From positions 124,001 to 188,000 of the forward strand of contig CAWIGF010000003.1 of assembly GCA_963835585.1 (NCBI GenBank): DNA of 64,000 nt, given 5' to 3'. Below are positions 42,316 through 51,020 of the stretch, piece after piece. Under the pieces are notes generated by a model, which was not told the origin of the DNA, did no database searches, and saw nothing but the letters and a program-made list of their open reading frames with translations. Every line of letters starts with the position of its first letter. Position 1 is the first letter of the stretch. This DNA is from UBA10107 sp963835585. Lineage in GTDB: Archaea; Nanobdellota; Nanobdellia; Woesearchaeales; UBA10107. The position numbers and the translations under genes were made by a program.

Positions 42316-44599
42316 TCTCTGATTTATTTTTCCTTGGTTTTTTAACTTTTTCTTTTCTGGATGATGTTTTCTTTTCAACTTTCGCTTCCGCAGGCTTGAA
42401 TTTCGGCTGCACGACAGTCCCATTTAATTTCATCATGGTCCTGCATTTCGGATAATTGGAGCATCCGTAGAATTTTCCGTAGAAACTTTGTTTCAAAATA
42501 AATGTGCCGCCATCAGTCGGGCATATCATTTTCTCAGGAGGCAGTACTGGTGCATCTGCTTCTTGCTGTTTTTTTGTTGGACAATTCTTGTTGACGCATA
42601 TTTCTTGTGGTTGTTTTCTTGCCTTGATTATTTTTATCATAGGATAACCGCATACTGGACACTCTTTTTTTGCCGGCACTACTTTAACAAATGGAGGAAG
42701 CGCAAACGTCGTCTGGCACTCTGGATATCTATTGCATGCTACGAACAAACCATATTTTCCTCTTCGTATCTGCAAATCTCCCGTCTTGCACACAGGGCAT
42801 TTTCCGACAAAATTCATTTCATCCCTCGTTTCATTTGTCGCCTTTAATAATTCCTGTCCGACCTGCTCCTCGTTCTTCTTGAATTTATCAAGAATGTTCG
42901 TGATAGTTTTCTTGGCTTCATCGAGGACTTTCTCCTCAGTGAATTTATTTTCCCTGATGCCATCCATCTCCTCTTCGAAATGTCTTGTCAGCTTTTCGTC
43001 CAACATCTCTGGCATGTATTTGGCAAGTATTTTGACAATTCTGATACCTAATTCTGTTGCCTGGATGCTGCTTTCGTTCACATATCCTCTTTGATAGAGA
43101 GTTTCAATGATTGAGGCTCTTGTTGCCTTTGTTCCGAGCCCCCGTTTTTCAAGCTCTTTGATTATTGAAGCTGCAGTATATCTTTTTGGTGGTGTTGTTT
43201 CCTTGTCAAGTAGAAGCAAATCTTTTACCTTTATCTCTTCCCCCTTCTCGAGAACTGGCAATTCCTCATCCTTGAGCATAACATATTTTCCATATAATTC
43301 ATGCCATCCTTTTTCAACAGTTACAGTGCCAGATGTGGTAAATATCTCTTTACTGATCTCTATGTTTATTTTTTGAGTTTCTCTTGTTGCAGGGTCCCCA
43401 AATATTGCGAAGAATCTATGGACGATTAAGTCATAGAGTCTTGCTTCGCGCTCTTCTAACTTCTTAGGTTGGACCCCGGTTGGATGTATTGCTGGATGAG
43501 CAGGATCTTCCTTGTCTCCCTCATTAGGAATAAGTTTTCCAGCGAGGACTTTTTTAGCTAATTCTTTATATTTTTCGTTTTTCGAGATTTCCTGGAGGAT
43601 GTTTTTTAAATCTAGTTCCTTTGGAAGTTTTTGCGAAGATGTTCGTGGATATGAAATATATCCTTCTGTGTAAAGTGTCTGTGCAGCTTCAAGTGTTCTT
43701 TGTGGGGTTATTCCCAGTGTTTTGTATGCTTCGATTTGCAAACTGGTTAAATCAAATGGAACAGGAGGAGTTTGTTTGAATCTGGTTTTTGTTATCTCGC
43801 TCACAAATGCTTTTTGGCCCTTGCATTTGTTGTGTATCTTTTCAGCTTCTTCCTTCTTCCAAAATTTGTCATTTTCATGGAGCGCGATGATTTCGCGGTC
43901 TTTTGCCATTCCGTGAAGCTCTACTTGCCAATATGGGATAGGAATGAATTTCTGTATTTCAAGTTCCTTATCAACAAGTATTTTAAGTGCTGGTCCCTGT
44001 ACTCTTCCAATTGAAACAATCTTGAATTGTCCTGCGTGCCTGATTGCAATCGATAATGCTCTGCTATAGTTTATTCCGTACATCCAGTCTAAGAAATGTC
44101 GTGTTTCTCCTGCATTCGCCTGACCCCAGTCAAGATGGGATAATTTCTTTTCGTATGATTTGACCAAGTCTTGCTTTGTCAAAGTTGAAAACTTCATCCT
44201 GTTCGCATCTTTCTGTTTACAAATGTACTTGACGATGTTCAATCCGATGACTTCTCCTTCGATGTCATAGTCAGTAGCGACCGTGAATTCCTTTACGTCT
44301 TTTGCCAATTTTTTTAGCACGGAGACGTATTTTTTCGTAAATGCTGCTCCTTTATTTGTTTCAGATGATTCTTTCCACTCCAATTCGAATACAGGATACT
44401 TCCATCCTGCTTTCTCCTTTTCTGCCACAGAATAGAGATGGCCAACAGCAGAACCTATGAGAATATCTTTGTTTTTGTGTGTTACACTATAATAGGGAAC
44501 ACCATTGCTTGATTCCTTGATTATCTTACCATCCGCCAATGCTTCAGCTATTTTCTTAGCTGTGTTGGGTTTTTCTGTGATGATTAATTCTTGTGCCAT
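42308..44599 (-). CDS. topA: DNA topoisomerase I (type IA)
   Basis: A 763-residue enzyme that relaxes negative supercoils by transient single-strand cleavage. The Toprim domain has LIITEKPNTAKKIAEAL and the acidic TDYDIEGEVIG. The catalytic Tyr is Y317 in GYISYPRTSSQ. The C-terminus holds three zinc-ribbon modules (CPVCKTGDLQIRR with CNRYPEC; CPVCGYPM with CVNKNC; CPTDGGTF with CSNYPKC) that bind DNA, then a very basic tail. Its size and Zn modules are typical for archaeal TopA. The cyclophilin gene follows with an overlap. Confidence 0.95.
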   Translation of the reverse strand: MAQELIITEKPNTAKKIAEALADGKIIKESSNGVPYYSVTHKNKDILIGSAVGHLYSVAEKEKAGWKYPVFELEWKESSETNKGAAFTKKYVSVLKKLAKDVKEFTVATDYDIEGEVIGLNIVKYICKQKDANRMKFSTLTKQDLVKSYEKKLSHLDWGQANAGETRHFLDWMYGINYSRALSIAIRHAGQFKIVSIGRVQGPALKILVDKELEIQKFIPIPYWQVELHGMAKDREIIALHENDKFWKKEEAEKIHNKCKGQKAFVSEITKTRFKQTPPVPFDLTSLQIEAYKTLGITPQRTLEAAQTLYTEGYISYPRTSSQKLPKELDLKNILQEISKNEKYKELAKKVLAGKLIPNEGDKEDPAHPAIHPTGVQPKKLEEREARLYDLIVHRFFAIFGDPATRETQKINIEISKEIFTTSGTVTVEKGWHELYGKYVMLKDEELPVLEKGEEIKVKDLLLLDKETTPPKRYTAASIIKELEKRGLGTKATRASIIETLYQRGYVNESSIQATELGIRIVKILAKYMPEMLDEKLTRHFEEEMDGIRENKFTEEKVLDEAKKTITNILDKFKKNEEQVGQELLKATNETRDEMNFVGKCPVCKTGDLQIRRGKYGLFVACNRYPECQTTFALPPFVKVVPAKKECPVCGYPMIKIIKARKQPQEICVNKNCPTKKQQEADAPVLPPEKMICPTDGGTFILKQSFYGKFYGCSNYPKCRTMMKLNGTVVQPKFKPAEAKVEKKTSSRKEKVKKPRKNKSENG

Positions 44600-44749
44600 T
44601 TCCTGTATTGAGTTTTGGTTTTCTTTAAAAAGCTTTGTTAATGTGTCTCCGAAGCTTTAATTCTTTGAAATATGGGATGCGAGCCTGTTTTGGCATAAAG
44701 TTTAAAAAACAAACCGACATTACGTTCCTTATACGGAGGTGTTTAATAC

Positions 44750-45121
44750 ATGGCAAAAAAGAAGAAAAGCCTGACGCACTGGATATTTTTACTTGGCGCT
44801 CTCGTAGCGGCACTTGTTGGTATCGCGGTAGCAGCATCATGGGTATGGGCATCAAACAAATGGATACCTGTTATTTTGGTTTTATTGGGTCTCATTGTTG
44901 GTCTAGCGAATATTTCAGTGAAGGAAACAGTTCCATTTTTAGTAGCAGTGATTGCGTTATTTGTATTTGGTTCTAGTATCTTGGGTTCGCTTGATACATT
45001 AATTCCAAAGCTCGGAACGTTGTTGGGATCTGCAGTGCAAGCATTTTCATTCTTTGTGGGCGCAGCAGCACTTGTTGTCGCATTCAAGGAAGCGTGGAAT
45101 CTTGCTTCAAAGGAAAAATAA
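44750..45121 (+). CDS. Conserved four-helix membrane protein
   Basis: A 123-residue protein with a basic N-terminus (KKKKSL) and four hydrophobic helices (about 8-30, 38-56, 62-80, 95-117). The short loops hold few charged residues. The sequence type (small, Gly/Ala/Val-rich, four helices) is widespread among archaea without a known role. A strong ribosome site (CGGAGGTG) precedes the ATG, so it is surely expressed. It is divergent from topA. Function unknown. Confidence 0.65.
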   Translation: MAKKKKSLTHWIFLLGALVAALVGIAVAASWVWASNKWIPVILVLLGLIVGLANISVKETVPFLVAVIALFVFGSSILGSLDTLIPKLGTLLGSAVQAFSFFVGAAALVVAFKEAWNLASKEK

Positions 45122-45147
45122 TCCTTTGAATTTTTTATTTTTTTAAG
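45122..45147 (+). terminator. T-rich terminator after the four-helix protein gene
   Basis: GAATTTTTTATTTTTTTAAG follows the stop codon, a typical oligo-T signal. It also lies at the 3' end of the convergent lipoprotein gene and may serve both. Confidence 0.5.
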
Positions 45148-45149
45148 AA

Positions 45150-45779
45150 TTATTGTGTGATGTTATCGACATTTATTGGTTGATTTGGTACGCACCTGAG
45201 TTTTGGAATGGTGTATAGCCTCATATTCAAGCATGCGTATTCTGTCTGGTTTTGGATTTCTATTGGGTATACTTCGAGCGTTTTTACCTCGCCTATCTGG
45301 CTAACAATATCATTGTAATTAACAGTATATGTTCGTACGCCACCTGGCATTATGTCCTCTGGCCTTTTTATGTTTTGAATTCCGCCAGATTCTCCCGTCG
45401 CTACAAGCCAGAGTCCGGGTATTTTTGCGTAAGTTCCGCTTTCAACAGTAAGATCAAATGTTGTCTCGGCACTATCGTCCCATTTACACGATATCGTTGA
45501 AAGTGAAGAATTAATACATCGTCTGTTAAAAACAGGAGCATCTGATGCTGTTATGTTTTCTTGGCTTAATGCTGTCTCATTTGTTGTGATAGTATTGTTG
45601 CTTGAATTTATCGTAGTGTTCGATTGAACATTGGTAGTGTTTGCAACGGTTTGATAATTTGCTTGATTGGAAACTAAATTCTGTACGGACTGAGCACTTT
45701 GGATGGTAAGTTCCTTTTGTGCGCATGCAGCAACAAAGAAAAGCATGAACAACATCAATAGCAGTAATCCTTTTCTCAT
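45150..45779 (-). CDS. Putative lipoprotein
   Basis: A 209-residue exported protein. Its N-terminus (LLLLMLFMLFFVAACAQ) ends in a lipobox-like VAAC, so Cys19 could be lipid-modified, as in many archaeal surface proteins. A low-complexity Gln/Asn/Thr/Ser segment with many sequons (residues 25-80) is followed by a compact beta-rich domain with three further Cys (CINSSLSTISCKWDD, ACLNMRLYTIPKLRC). The family is not recognised. It is a single gene, convergent with the four-helix membrane protein. Confidence 0.6.
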   Translation of the reverse strand: MRKGLLLLMLFMLFFVAACAQKELTIQSAQSVQNLVSNQANYQTVANTTNVQSNTTINSSNNTITTNETALSQENITASDAPVFNRRCINSSLSTISCKWDDSAETTFDLTVESGTYAKIPGLWLVATGESGGIQNIKRPEDIMPGGVRTYTVNYNDIVSQIGEVKTLEVYPIEIQNQTEYACLNMRLYTIPKLRCVPNQPINVDNITQ

Positions 45780-46056
45780 TGTTTGTTTTTAAATGACCTT
45801 ATTTAAAAACTTTATGGTGTTTTCTCCGGCAGTCTTATTAAGCAGTAATATTCTTTCATCTTCATTCGTCTTTATCGGATTACGAATTCGATGATTAGAA
45901 AAACTTTTAATGGATAATTGGTTCACTATGACTATGTTTGATGAGTTGTTGGGTTCTTTAACGTTCTCTGCAAAATTTGATATATTGGACAGAATGTAGT
46001 GTGCTTTAGATTTGAGGTGCAGAAACTTTATATACGGATATAAGGGATATTGCTCT
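45780..46056. other. Gene-poor intergenic region
   Basis: It holds the divergent promoters of the lipoprotein gene (TTTAAATG near 45790) and of the DUF2892 gene (TTTATATAC at 46028). A 23-codon frame (45928-45999) with a TATA-like CTTTTAATG in front is too short to call. Nothing else is seen. Confidence 0.35.
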
Positions 46057-46278
46057 ATGTTTCAACAAAACACAGGAAGCTATGATCGATGGTTGAGAGT
46101 GGTTGTTGCGCTTATTATGTTCATAGGCACATACCTTGAACTGAAGGGCATTGAAGCGGTCATTGTCTACATCATTGCAATAATCTTGTTGTTTACAGGA
46201 ATAACCGGATTCTCATTTGTCTTTGCTATCTTTGGAGTGAATACAAATCAGAAAAATACGATAAAAAAAGAGAATTAA
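46057..46278 (+). CDS. DUF2892-like two-helix membrane protein
   Basis: A 73-residue protein. After QQNTGSYDRWLRVVVAL come two helices with GIEAVIVYIIAIILLFTGIT between, which is the inner-membrane DUF2892/YgaP-type pattern with its characteristic GxxDRxxR beginning. Function unknown. The start at ATG 46057 lies 28 bp after a TATA box, so a leaderless message is likely. Its stop overlaps the stop of the convergent diadenylate cyclase gene by 4 bp. Confidence 0.72.
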   Translation: MFQQNTGSYDRWLRVVVALIMFIGTYLELKGIEAVIVYIIAIILLFTGITGFSFVFAIFGVNTNQKNTIKKEN

Positions 46279-46892
46279 TTTCTTTTCATTTGCTTTTGTC
46301 TTCGCAGTAATACACGGAATATGAAATAAGGTATTCCGAAAATAAATAATCCCGGGATTGTTGTGCTGCCAAACATATTTGGGGCCAATGCGGATGCGAC
46401 GATAGAAATTAATGCTGCGAAACCCACACTCTCAAGAATAGTTCTTCCTTGATTTGGTTTCTCAATAAGTTTCTCTCCGATATCTATTTTGTTAATTATT
46501 TTCCCTTTTTTGAATATTTTTATTGTCTGTTCCTCTTCTGAAACGAGAACAGCGGTTGTGTCTTTGTTCAGCGAGGCAGAATATGCTGCAGAGTGCCGTG
46601 TCCCAAATCCAGGGAATACTCCCTTTGCTCTTAGCATAACACCGTATTCCACAACGATGCCGTTTCTATTTATTATAACTGCACCATCTATGGCGCCAAG
46701 CGAGGCAAGCATCTTGACTGCGCCTTCTTCGAAAACAGAAAATGGCTGTATTTGTTGTTGTCTTAGACGTTTGTACTGGCTATTGTCTGAGACTACAAAT
46801 AATGCGCCCTCTTTCTTTCTCGCTATTTCTGTCCCTGCTTTTACAAGAACATCTTCTATTTTCTTAATCCGTGTTGTTTCGTTTTCCGCCAT
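46275..46892 (-). CDS. dacZ: Diadenylate cyclase (DAC domain), c-di-AMP synthase
   Basis: A 205-residue protein with a DisA_N/DAC domain that makes cyclic di-AMP from two ATP. The two catalytic motifs are present: D69-G70-A71 in LGAIDGAVII and G97-T98-R99-H100 in PGFGTRHSAAYSAS. A helical N-terminal part precedes it (residues 1-60), and two hydrophobic segments near 155-170 and 177-195 may anchor it to the membrane by its C-terminus. c-di-AMP controls osmolyte and K+ balance in other archaea. Finding it in a small-genome archaeon is notable. A TATA-like box precedes the ATG. Confidence 0.82.
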   Translation of the reverse strand: MAENETTRIKKIEDVLVKAGTEIARKKEGALFVVSDNSQYKRLRQQQIQPFSVFEEGAVKMLASLGAIDGAVIINRNGIVVEYGVMLRAKGVFPGFGTRHSAAYSASLNKDTTAVLVSEEEQTIKIFKKGKIINKIDIGEKLIEKPNQGRTILESVGFAALISIVASALAPNMFGSTTIPGLFIFGIPYFIFRVLLRRQKQMKRN

Positions 46893-46979
46893 GTATTTCG
46901 TCCGCTATAAAAAGTTGTTATAGGGTATATTCAAAGCTTTTTAGATATCTTTTTAAAGGTATTTATTAGTACATACCAC

Positions 46980-49262
46980 GTGGTAGATGCGGCAAGAATA
47001 AAGTGGTTTAAGGAACTAAATAAAGAAGATATTGCGATAGCTGGGGGCAAGGGTGCAAATTTAGCCGAGATGTACAATGTTGGTCTGCCAATACCGCCCG
47101 GTTTTTTTATTACTGCAGATACCTACAAAGAGTTCATTGTTAAGACAGGAATTGTCGGCGAAATCAAAAGATTTCTTTCCAACCTGAATGTAGAAGATAC
47201 AAATGAATTGCAGGAGCGCGCCAACTATATTCAAAAATTAATTGTTACAACACCTGTTACGGATTCTATAAAAGAAGATATTATTGAGGCATACGATGCG
47301 CTGAATACGGAAGAAATCACATCAGGAAGAAAGGAAGATGTGTTTGTAGCTGTTAGGTCAAGCGCAACTGCGGAAGATCTTCCACAAGCGAGTTTCGCTG
47401 GACAGCAATCGACATATTTGAATGTACGTGGAAAAGAGCAATTAATTAGGGCAATACGTATGTGTTGGGCTTCGTTGTTCACTGCTCGTGCGATTTACTA
47501 CAGGACAAAAAATAATTTCGACCATATGAAAGTTCTTATTTGTGTTGTTATACAAAAGATGGTAAATGCAGATCAGGCAGGCGTTATGTTCTCTGCAAAT
47601 CCAGCAACAGATAATCTATCTGAGATTGTCATTGAAGCCGTTCATGGTCTGGGAGAGACTGCTGTTTCCGGGGAAGTAAATCCTGATGTCTATATTATCG
47701 ACAAGGCCGAGATGCTTATCAAAACGAGGACCTTGCGCATGCAGAAGTGGGGTTTATTCAGAAGTTCCGAGGGAAAGAATGTAAAGCACAATATTCCTGA
47801 GGCGATTGATAAACAGCAAGTTCTTCCTGACGATATTATCCTTGAGCTTGCGCGCTATGCGAAAAAAATAGAGGAACATTATGAAAAGCCGCAGGACATA
47901 GAGTGGGCAGTTGAGAAAAATAATGTATATATTGTTCAATCAAGGGCAATTACGACGCTTGGTGAAAGAAAAACAAATGATGAAGTAGTTGGAGAAGCGA
48001 TTGTTAAAGGTCAGACTGCTTCCTCTGGGATTGCTTCCGGCCCTGTTAAAATTATTTTGTCCACAAATGATTTAGGCAAAATTATTCAGGGAGATGTGAT
48101 GGTAACGCCGATGACAAATCCAGATATGGTTATGGAAATGAAAAAAGCAGCAGCAATAATCACTGATGAAGGCGGGATGACAAGTCATGCAGCCATTGTG
48201 TCAAGGGAAATGCAAATACCTTGTATAGTTGGAACTGAGAACGCGACTAAAGTGTTAAGGGACGGAGATGTTGTCACGGTAGATGCGACGCATGGCAAGG
48301 TAGTGTTCGGCGCTGTTGCGTTTGAGCAAGTGTCAAAAGAAATCAAACCAAAGATAGCAACAAAAACACAATTAAGATTGATAATGGACATTCCAGAGAT
48401 TGCAGTAGAAGCCGCAAAGACTGGGGCTGATGGAATAGGGTTGTTCAGACTGGAGCTGCTAATAGGTGAAAATGGAATACATCCTGCTGAATACATTCGG
48501 CAGAACAAAGATGATGAATATACTGATATGCTTGTTAATAGGTTAAGGCAGGTCGGCGATGCCTTCAAGGGAAAGCCCATTTGGATTCGAACATCAGATA
48601 TTAGAACTGATGAATACAGGGGACTAAAAGGGGGAGACAAGGAGCCTCACGAAACTGATCCGATGATTGGTTGGCACGGCATAAGGAGGGGATTGGATGA
48701 GCCGAGAATTTTAAAGGCAGAATTCAATGCAATAAAGAAACTCCATAAGAAAGGCTACACTAATTTTGGCATAATGATTCCTTTTGTTATTAGACCTAAT
48801 GAAGTCAAGCAGGCGAAGGACATATTACGTTCAGTTGGCTTGGAGCCATTGCGAGATGTTGCATTTGGTGTTATGATAGAAACGCCGGCCTCATGTTGGG
48901 TGATTGAAGATATTTGCAAGGAAGGTGTTAGTTTCATTTCATTTGGAACTAATGATCTGACGCAGCTAACGCTGGGAATAGATAGGAATAACGAAAGAAT
49001 TGCGCACTTATTTGATGAAATGCATCCCGCAGTTCTTGGAGAGATTGTTGGTGTTGTGAATATGTGTAAGAAATATGGTGTTGAGACATCGTTATGCGGC
49101 CAGGCAGGTTCGCGGCCTGAAATGGCAGAATTCCTTGTTCAGATTGGAATTGACTCAATATCTGTCAACAGGGATTCGATTTATAAGATTAGCGAGCTTG
49201 TCAAGCAGGTCGAAGATAAACAAACGAATGATGTCTCTTCCATTACGCCCGAGAGCATTTGA
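46980..49262 (+). CDS. ppsA: Phosphoenolpyruvate synthase
   Basis: A 760-residue enzyme that converts pyruvate and ATP to PEP, AMP and phosphate, a gluconeogenic step. It has the ATP-grasp N-terminal domain (AIAGGKGANLAEMYN, FVAVRSSATAEDLPQASFAG), the swivelling phospho-His domain (DEGGMTSHAAIVSREMQIPC, His about 404) and the C-terminal PEP/pyruvate barrel (RTSDIRTDEYRGLKGG, SFGTNDLTQLTLGIDRN, LCGQAGSRPE). The length equals that of other archaeal PpsA proteins. The start is GTG 46980, preceded by a TATA-like TTTTTAAAGG. It fits central carbon metabolism linked to sugar supply. Confidence 0.95.
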   Translation: MVDAARIKWFKELNKEDIAIAGGKGANLAEMYNVGLPIPPGFFITADTYKEFIVKTGIVGEIKRFLSNLNVEDTNELQERANYIQKLIVTTPVTDSIKEDIIEAYDALNTEEITSGRKEDVFVAVRSSATAEDLPQASFAGQQSTYLNVRGKEQLIRAIRMCWASLFTARAIYYRTKNNFDHMKVLICVVIQKMVNADQAGVMFSANPATDNLSEIVIEAVHGLGETAVSGEVNPDVYIIDKAEMLIKTRTLRMQKWGLFRSSEGKNVKHNIPEAIDKQQVLPDDIILELARYAKKIEEHYEKPQDIEWAVEKNNVYIVQSRAITTLGERKTNDEVVGEAIVKGQTASSGIASGPVKIILSTNDLGKIIQGDVMVTPMTNPDMVMEMKKAAAIITDEGGMTSHAAIVSREMQIPCIVGTENATKVLRDGDVVTVDATHGKVVFGAVAFEQVSKEIKPKIATKTQLRLIMDIPEIAVEAAKTGADGIGLFRLELLIGENGIHPAEYIRQNKDDEYTDMLVNRLRQVGDAFKGKPIWIRTSDIRTDEYRGLKGGDKEPHETDPMIGWHGIRRGLDEPRILKAEFNAIKKLHKKGYTNFGIMIPFVIRPNEVKQAKDILRSVGLEPLRDVAFGVMIETPASCWVIEDICKEGVSFISFGTNDLTQLTLGIDRNNERIAHLFDEMHPAVLGEIVGVVNMCKKYGVETSLCGQAGSRPEMAEFLVQIGIDSISVNRDSIYKISELVKQVEDKQTNDVSSITPESI

Positions 49263-49281
49263 GTAAAATAAGCTATTTATT

Positions 49282-49677
49282 TTAACAGAAAGTTCGTGCC
49301 CTTCTAAGAATTTCGCGCCCATTTTCGTAAGTCAATTGCTTTAATGCCTTATCATACGTAAGCCATCTATATTCCACGGCTTCGCCGTCTATGATTTTAA
49401 CTTTTTTCGATGGGGCGATGCCGATGAAGAAAACTACAGTTTTGAGAACATCTGGACTTGGATAATATTGAGTTTCTTCCCTGAACCCAGGAATGAACTT
49501 CACTTTCATTCCAACTTCTTCATAAATCTCTCGCTCTGCCGTCTGTTCTTCAGTTTCATTCCTATTAGGATGTCCTTTAGGAAATTCCCAATATCCTCCT
49601 TCCTTTTCGTGCCGTTTGATTAGCAGAAATTCATCTCCAAAAACAATCACGGCACCGCAGGATTTGTCAAATTTCAT
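49282..49677 (-). CDS. NUDIX hydrolase
   Basis: A 131-residue protein with a complete NUDIX box from Gly35 to Gly56 (G-x5-E-x7-REIYEEVG) that binds Mg and cleaves nucleoside diphosphate-linked compounds. The N-terminal SCGAVIVFGDEFLLI and the WEFPKGHP approach to the box recall diadenosine tetraphosphate hydrolases. The ATG overlaps the stop of the tRNA methyltransferase gene (ATGA), so both are cotranscribed. Ap4A as substrate is a guess. Confidence 0.88.
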   Translation of the reverse strand: MKFDKSCGAVIVFGDEFLLIKRHEKEGGYWEFPKGHPNRNETEEQTAEREIYEEVGMKVKFIPGFREETQYYPSPDVLKTVVFFIGIAPSKKVKIIDGEAVEYRWLTYDKALKQLTYENGREILRRARTFC

Positions 49678-50612
49678 TTTTCTAAAACAAATATCTCTCT
49701 TGTAAGCGAACTATGTATGTATACTGAATATTCTCCTTTTATTTTAAGTTTGCTCTTTTTTAGCAGCGATTTCGCGTGAGCGAAATGTGGAAACACGATT
49801 ACTGCCCGTTTTTTCAGAGTTTTCACAAGAATATTTATGAAATCAGAATAAAATGTCTTGGTTACATCCTTTGTATTCTTTCCGTACGGGACATCCGTCA
49901 CAATATAGTTGTATTTCTTCTTCGTTTTAAGAAAATCATGGACAGATACATAATATTTTCTTATCTTGTGATGTTTGAGGTTTTTGACACAGTAGTCAAC
50001 AGCTGTTTTGCTAATGTCAGATCCTATTATCGAAATTCCCATCAATCCTGCCTCTATTAAAAATCCACCGATGCCACAGAAAGGGTCGTATATTTCGCTC
50101 CGAGATCCTGTCAAATTGACACAGGTGCGAGCAAGTTTTGGATTTAGTGTGATTGGCAACTGCGCAGGCCATGTTTTTGGGTTCCTGAATACAAATTTCT
50201 CTTCATTTTTCCATTCTTTTGTGCATACATAAAATTTTTTCCGTGTTTTAACTATCACTATAGATGTGCCTGGATTTTCGAGAGAAACTTTAGGACGTTT
50301 CAATATATCATAAATTAATCCTCCATATGTTCTGCTAAGTGACTGTGAAATATTTTTGTTTTCGATGACTTTAGTTGCAAATGTTCCTTTTATCAGTTTG
50401 TTCCAATCATATTTCTTGATTTTTGTTTCTATGGTTTTGCTTGTTGCCTCGAATAAGAGTTCACCGATAAATTTTGTTTGTGCAAGTCTTGTAGTTGTAT
50501 TTTTTGTTTTAATCAAAAGAATGTTATCTTCAAGTTTACCTCTTCCTAGAAGTGCTTCCGCTTCCGCTCTTGCCAATAAAATATTTTCTTTCGAGAGAAG
50601 AAACAATTTCAT
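49674..50612 (-). CDS. tRNA (guanine-10) methyltransferase, TrmG10/Trm11-like
   Basis: A 312-residue SAM-dependent methyltransferase. An N-terminal THUMP-like region (about 1-140) should grip the tRNA. The Rossmann part has the SAM motif EIYDPFCGIGGFLIEAG and, as catalytic NPPY-type motif, the variant VTDVPYGKNT, as in archaeal TrmG10 enzymes that make m2G/m22G at position 10. It forms a unit with the downstream NUDIX gene. The product is very likely a tRNA-modifying enzyme; the position modified is inferred from the family. Confidence 0.8.
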   Translation of the reverse strand: MKLFLLSKENILLARAEAEALLGRGKLEDNILLIKTKNTTTRLAQTKFIGELLFEATSKTIETKIKKYDWNKLIKGTFATKVIENKNISQSLSRTYGGLIYDILKRPKVSLENPGTSIVIVKTRKKFYVCTKEWKNEEKFVFRNPKTWPAQLPITLNPKLARTCVNLTGSRSEIYDPFCGIGGFLIEAGLMGISIIGSDISKTAVDYCVKNLKHHKIRKYYVSVHDFLKTKKKYNYIVTDVPYGKNTKDVTKTFYSDFINILVKTLKKRAVIVFPHFAHAKSLLKKSKLKIKGEYSVYIHSSLTREIFVLEK

Positions 50613-50645
50613 CAGAGTACACTTTAATCCAGTCTTTATAACTCT

Positions 50646-50675
50646 TACTATATTGTCTCTATAGAAAATAAATCA
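50646..50675. promoter_or_regulatory. 30-bp palindromic operator, site 4 (degenerate)
   Basis: The right half GAAAATAAATCA matches site 1 in 10 of 12 positions, the spacer is TCTATA, and the left half is weak (7 of 12). It lies directly before the TATA-like TTTTTAAAGC of the PadR-like gene at 50712, which could be autoregulated. Confidence 0.42.
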
Positions 50676-50711
50676 CAATATTTTTAAAGCATAAAAACAG
50701 CAAAGTCTAAT

Positions 50712-51020
50712 ATGGCAAGGGGCAGACCAGTAAAATCTGCGATAAGGCAGAATATTGTCGAGATTCTCAATGTGAAAGGAGATATGTATGGTTATGATAT
50801 ATATAGGGTTTATCGTGAAATCTTTCCATCAATAACTCTACGATCGATTTATTATCATTTGAGAAAAGGTCTTTCCACAGGGGAATTTGTAGTGAAGGAA
50901 GTCAAAAAAGAGAAAGGGGATTTCAGTTGGGGAACAGAGACTGAAAAAATTTATTATGCATTAGGTCCGAAAGCCCAAGTTAAAAACGATAACCGAGTCA
51001 AGGATTTCTTCAAGAAGTGA
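50712..51020 (+). CDS. PadR-like winged-helix transcriptional regulator
   Basis: A 102-residue protein with a single winged-helix domain. The pattern IRQNIVEILNVKGDMYGYDI, then LRSIYYHLRKGLSTGEFVV and TEKIYYALGPKA is that of PadR-type regulators (helix, YGY, recognition helix, wing). The usual C-terminal dimerisation helices are missing, leaving a short basic tail. It would bind DNA as a dimer. A palindromic operator lies immediately upstream and related ones occur at three other promoters here; whether this protein is their reader is untested. The 3' end overlaps the convergent HAD gene by 11 bp. Confidence 0.72.
   Translation: MARGRPVKSAIRQNIVEILNVKGDMYGYDIYRVYREIFPSITLRSIYYHLRKGLSTGEFVVKEVKKEKGDFSWGTETEKIYYALGPKAQVKNDNRVKDFFKK

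Noticed and set aside
45928..45999. 23-codon frame with a TATA-like box
   Set aside because: Too short and without other support to be listed as a gene.
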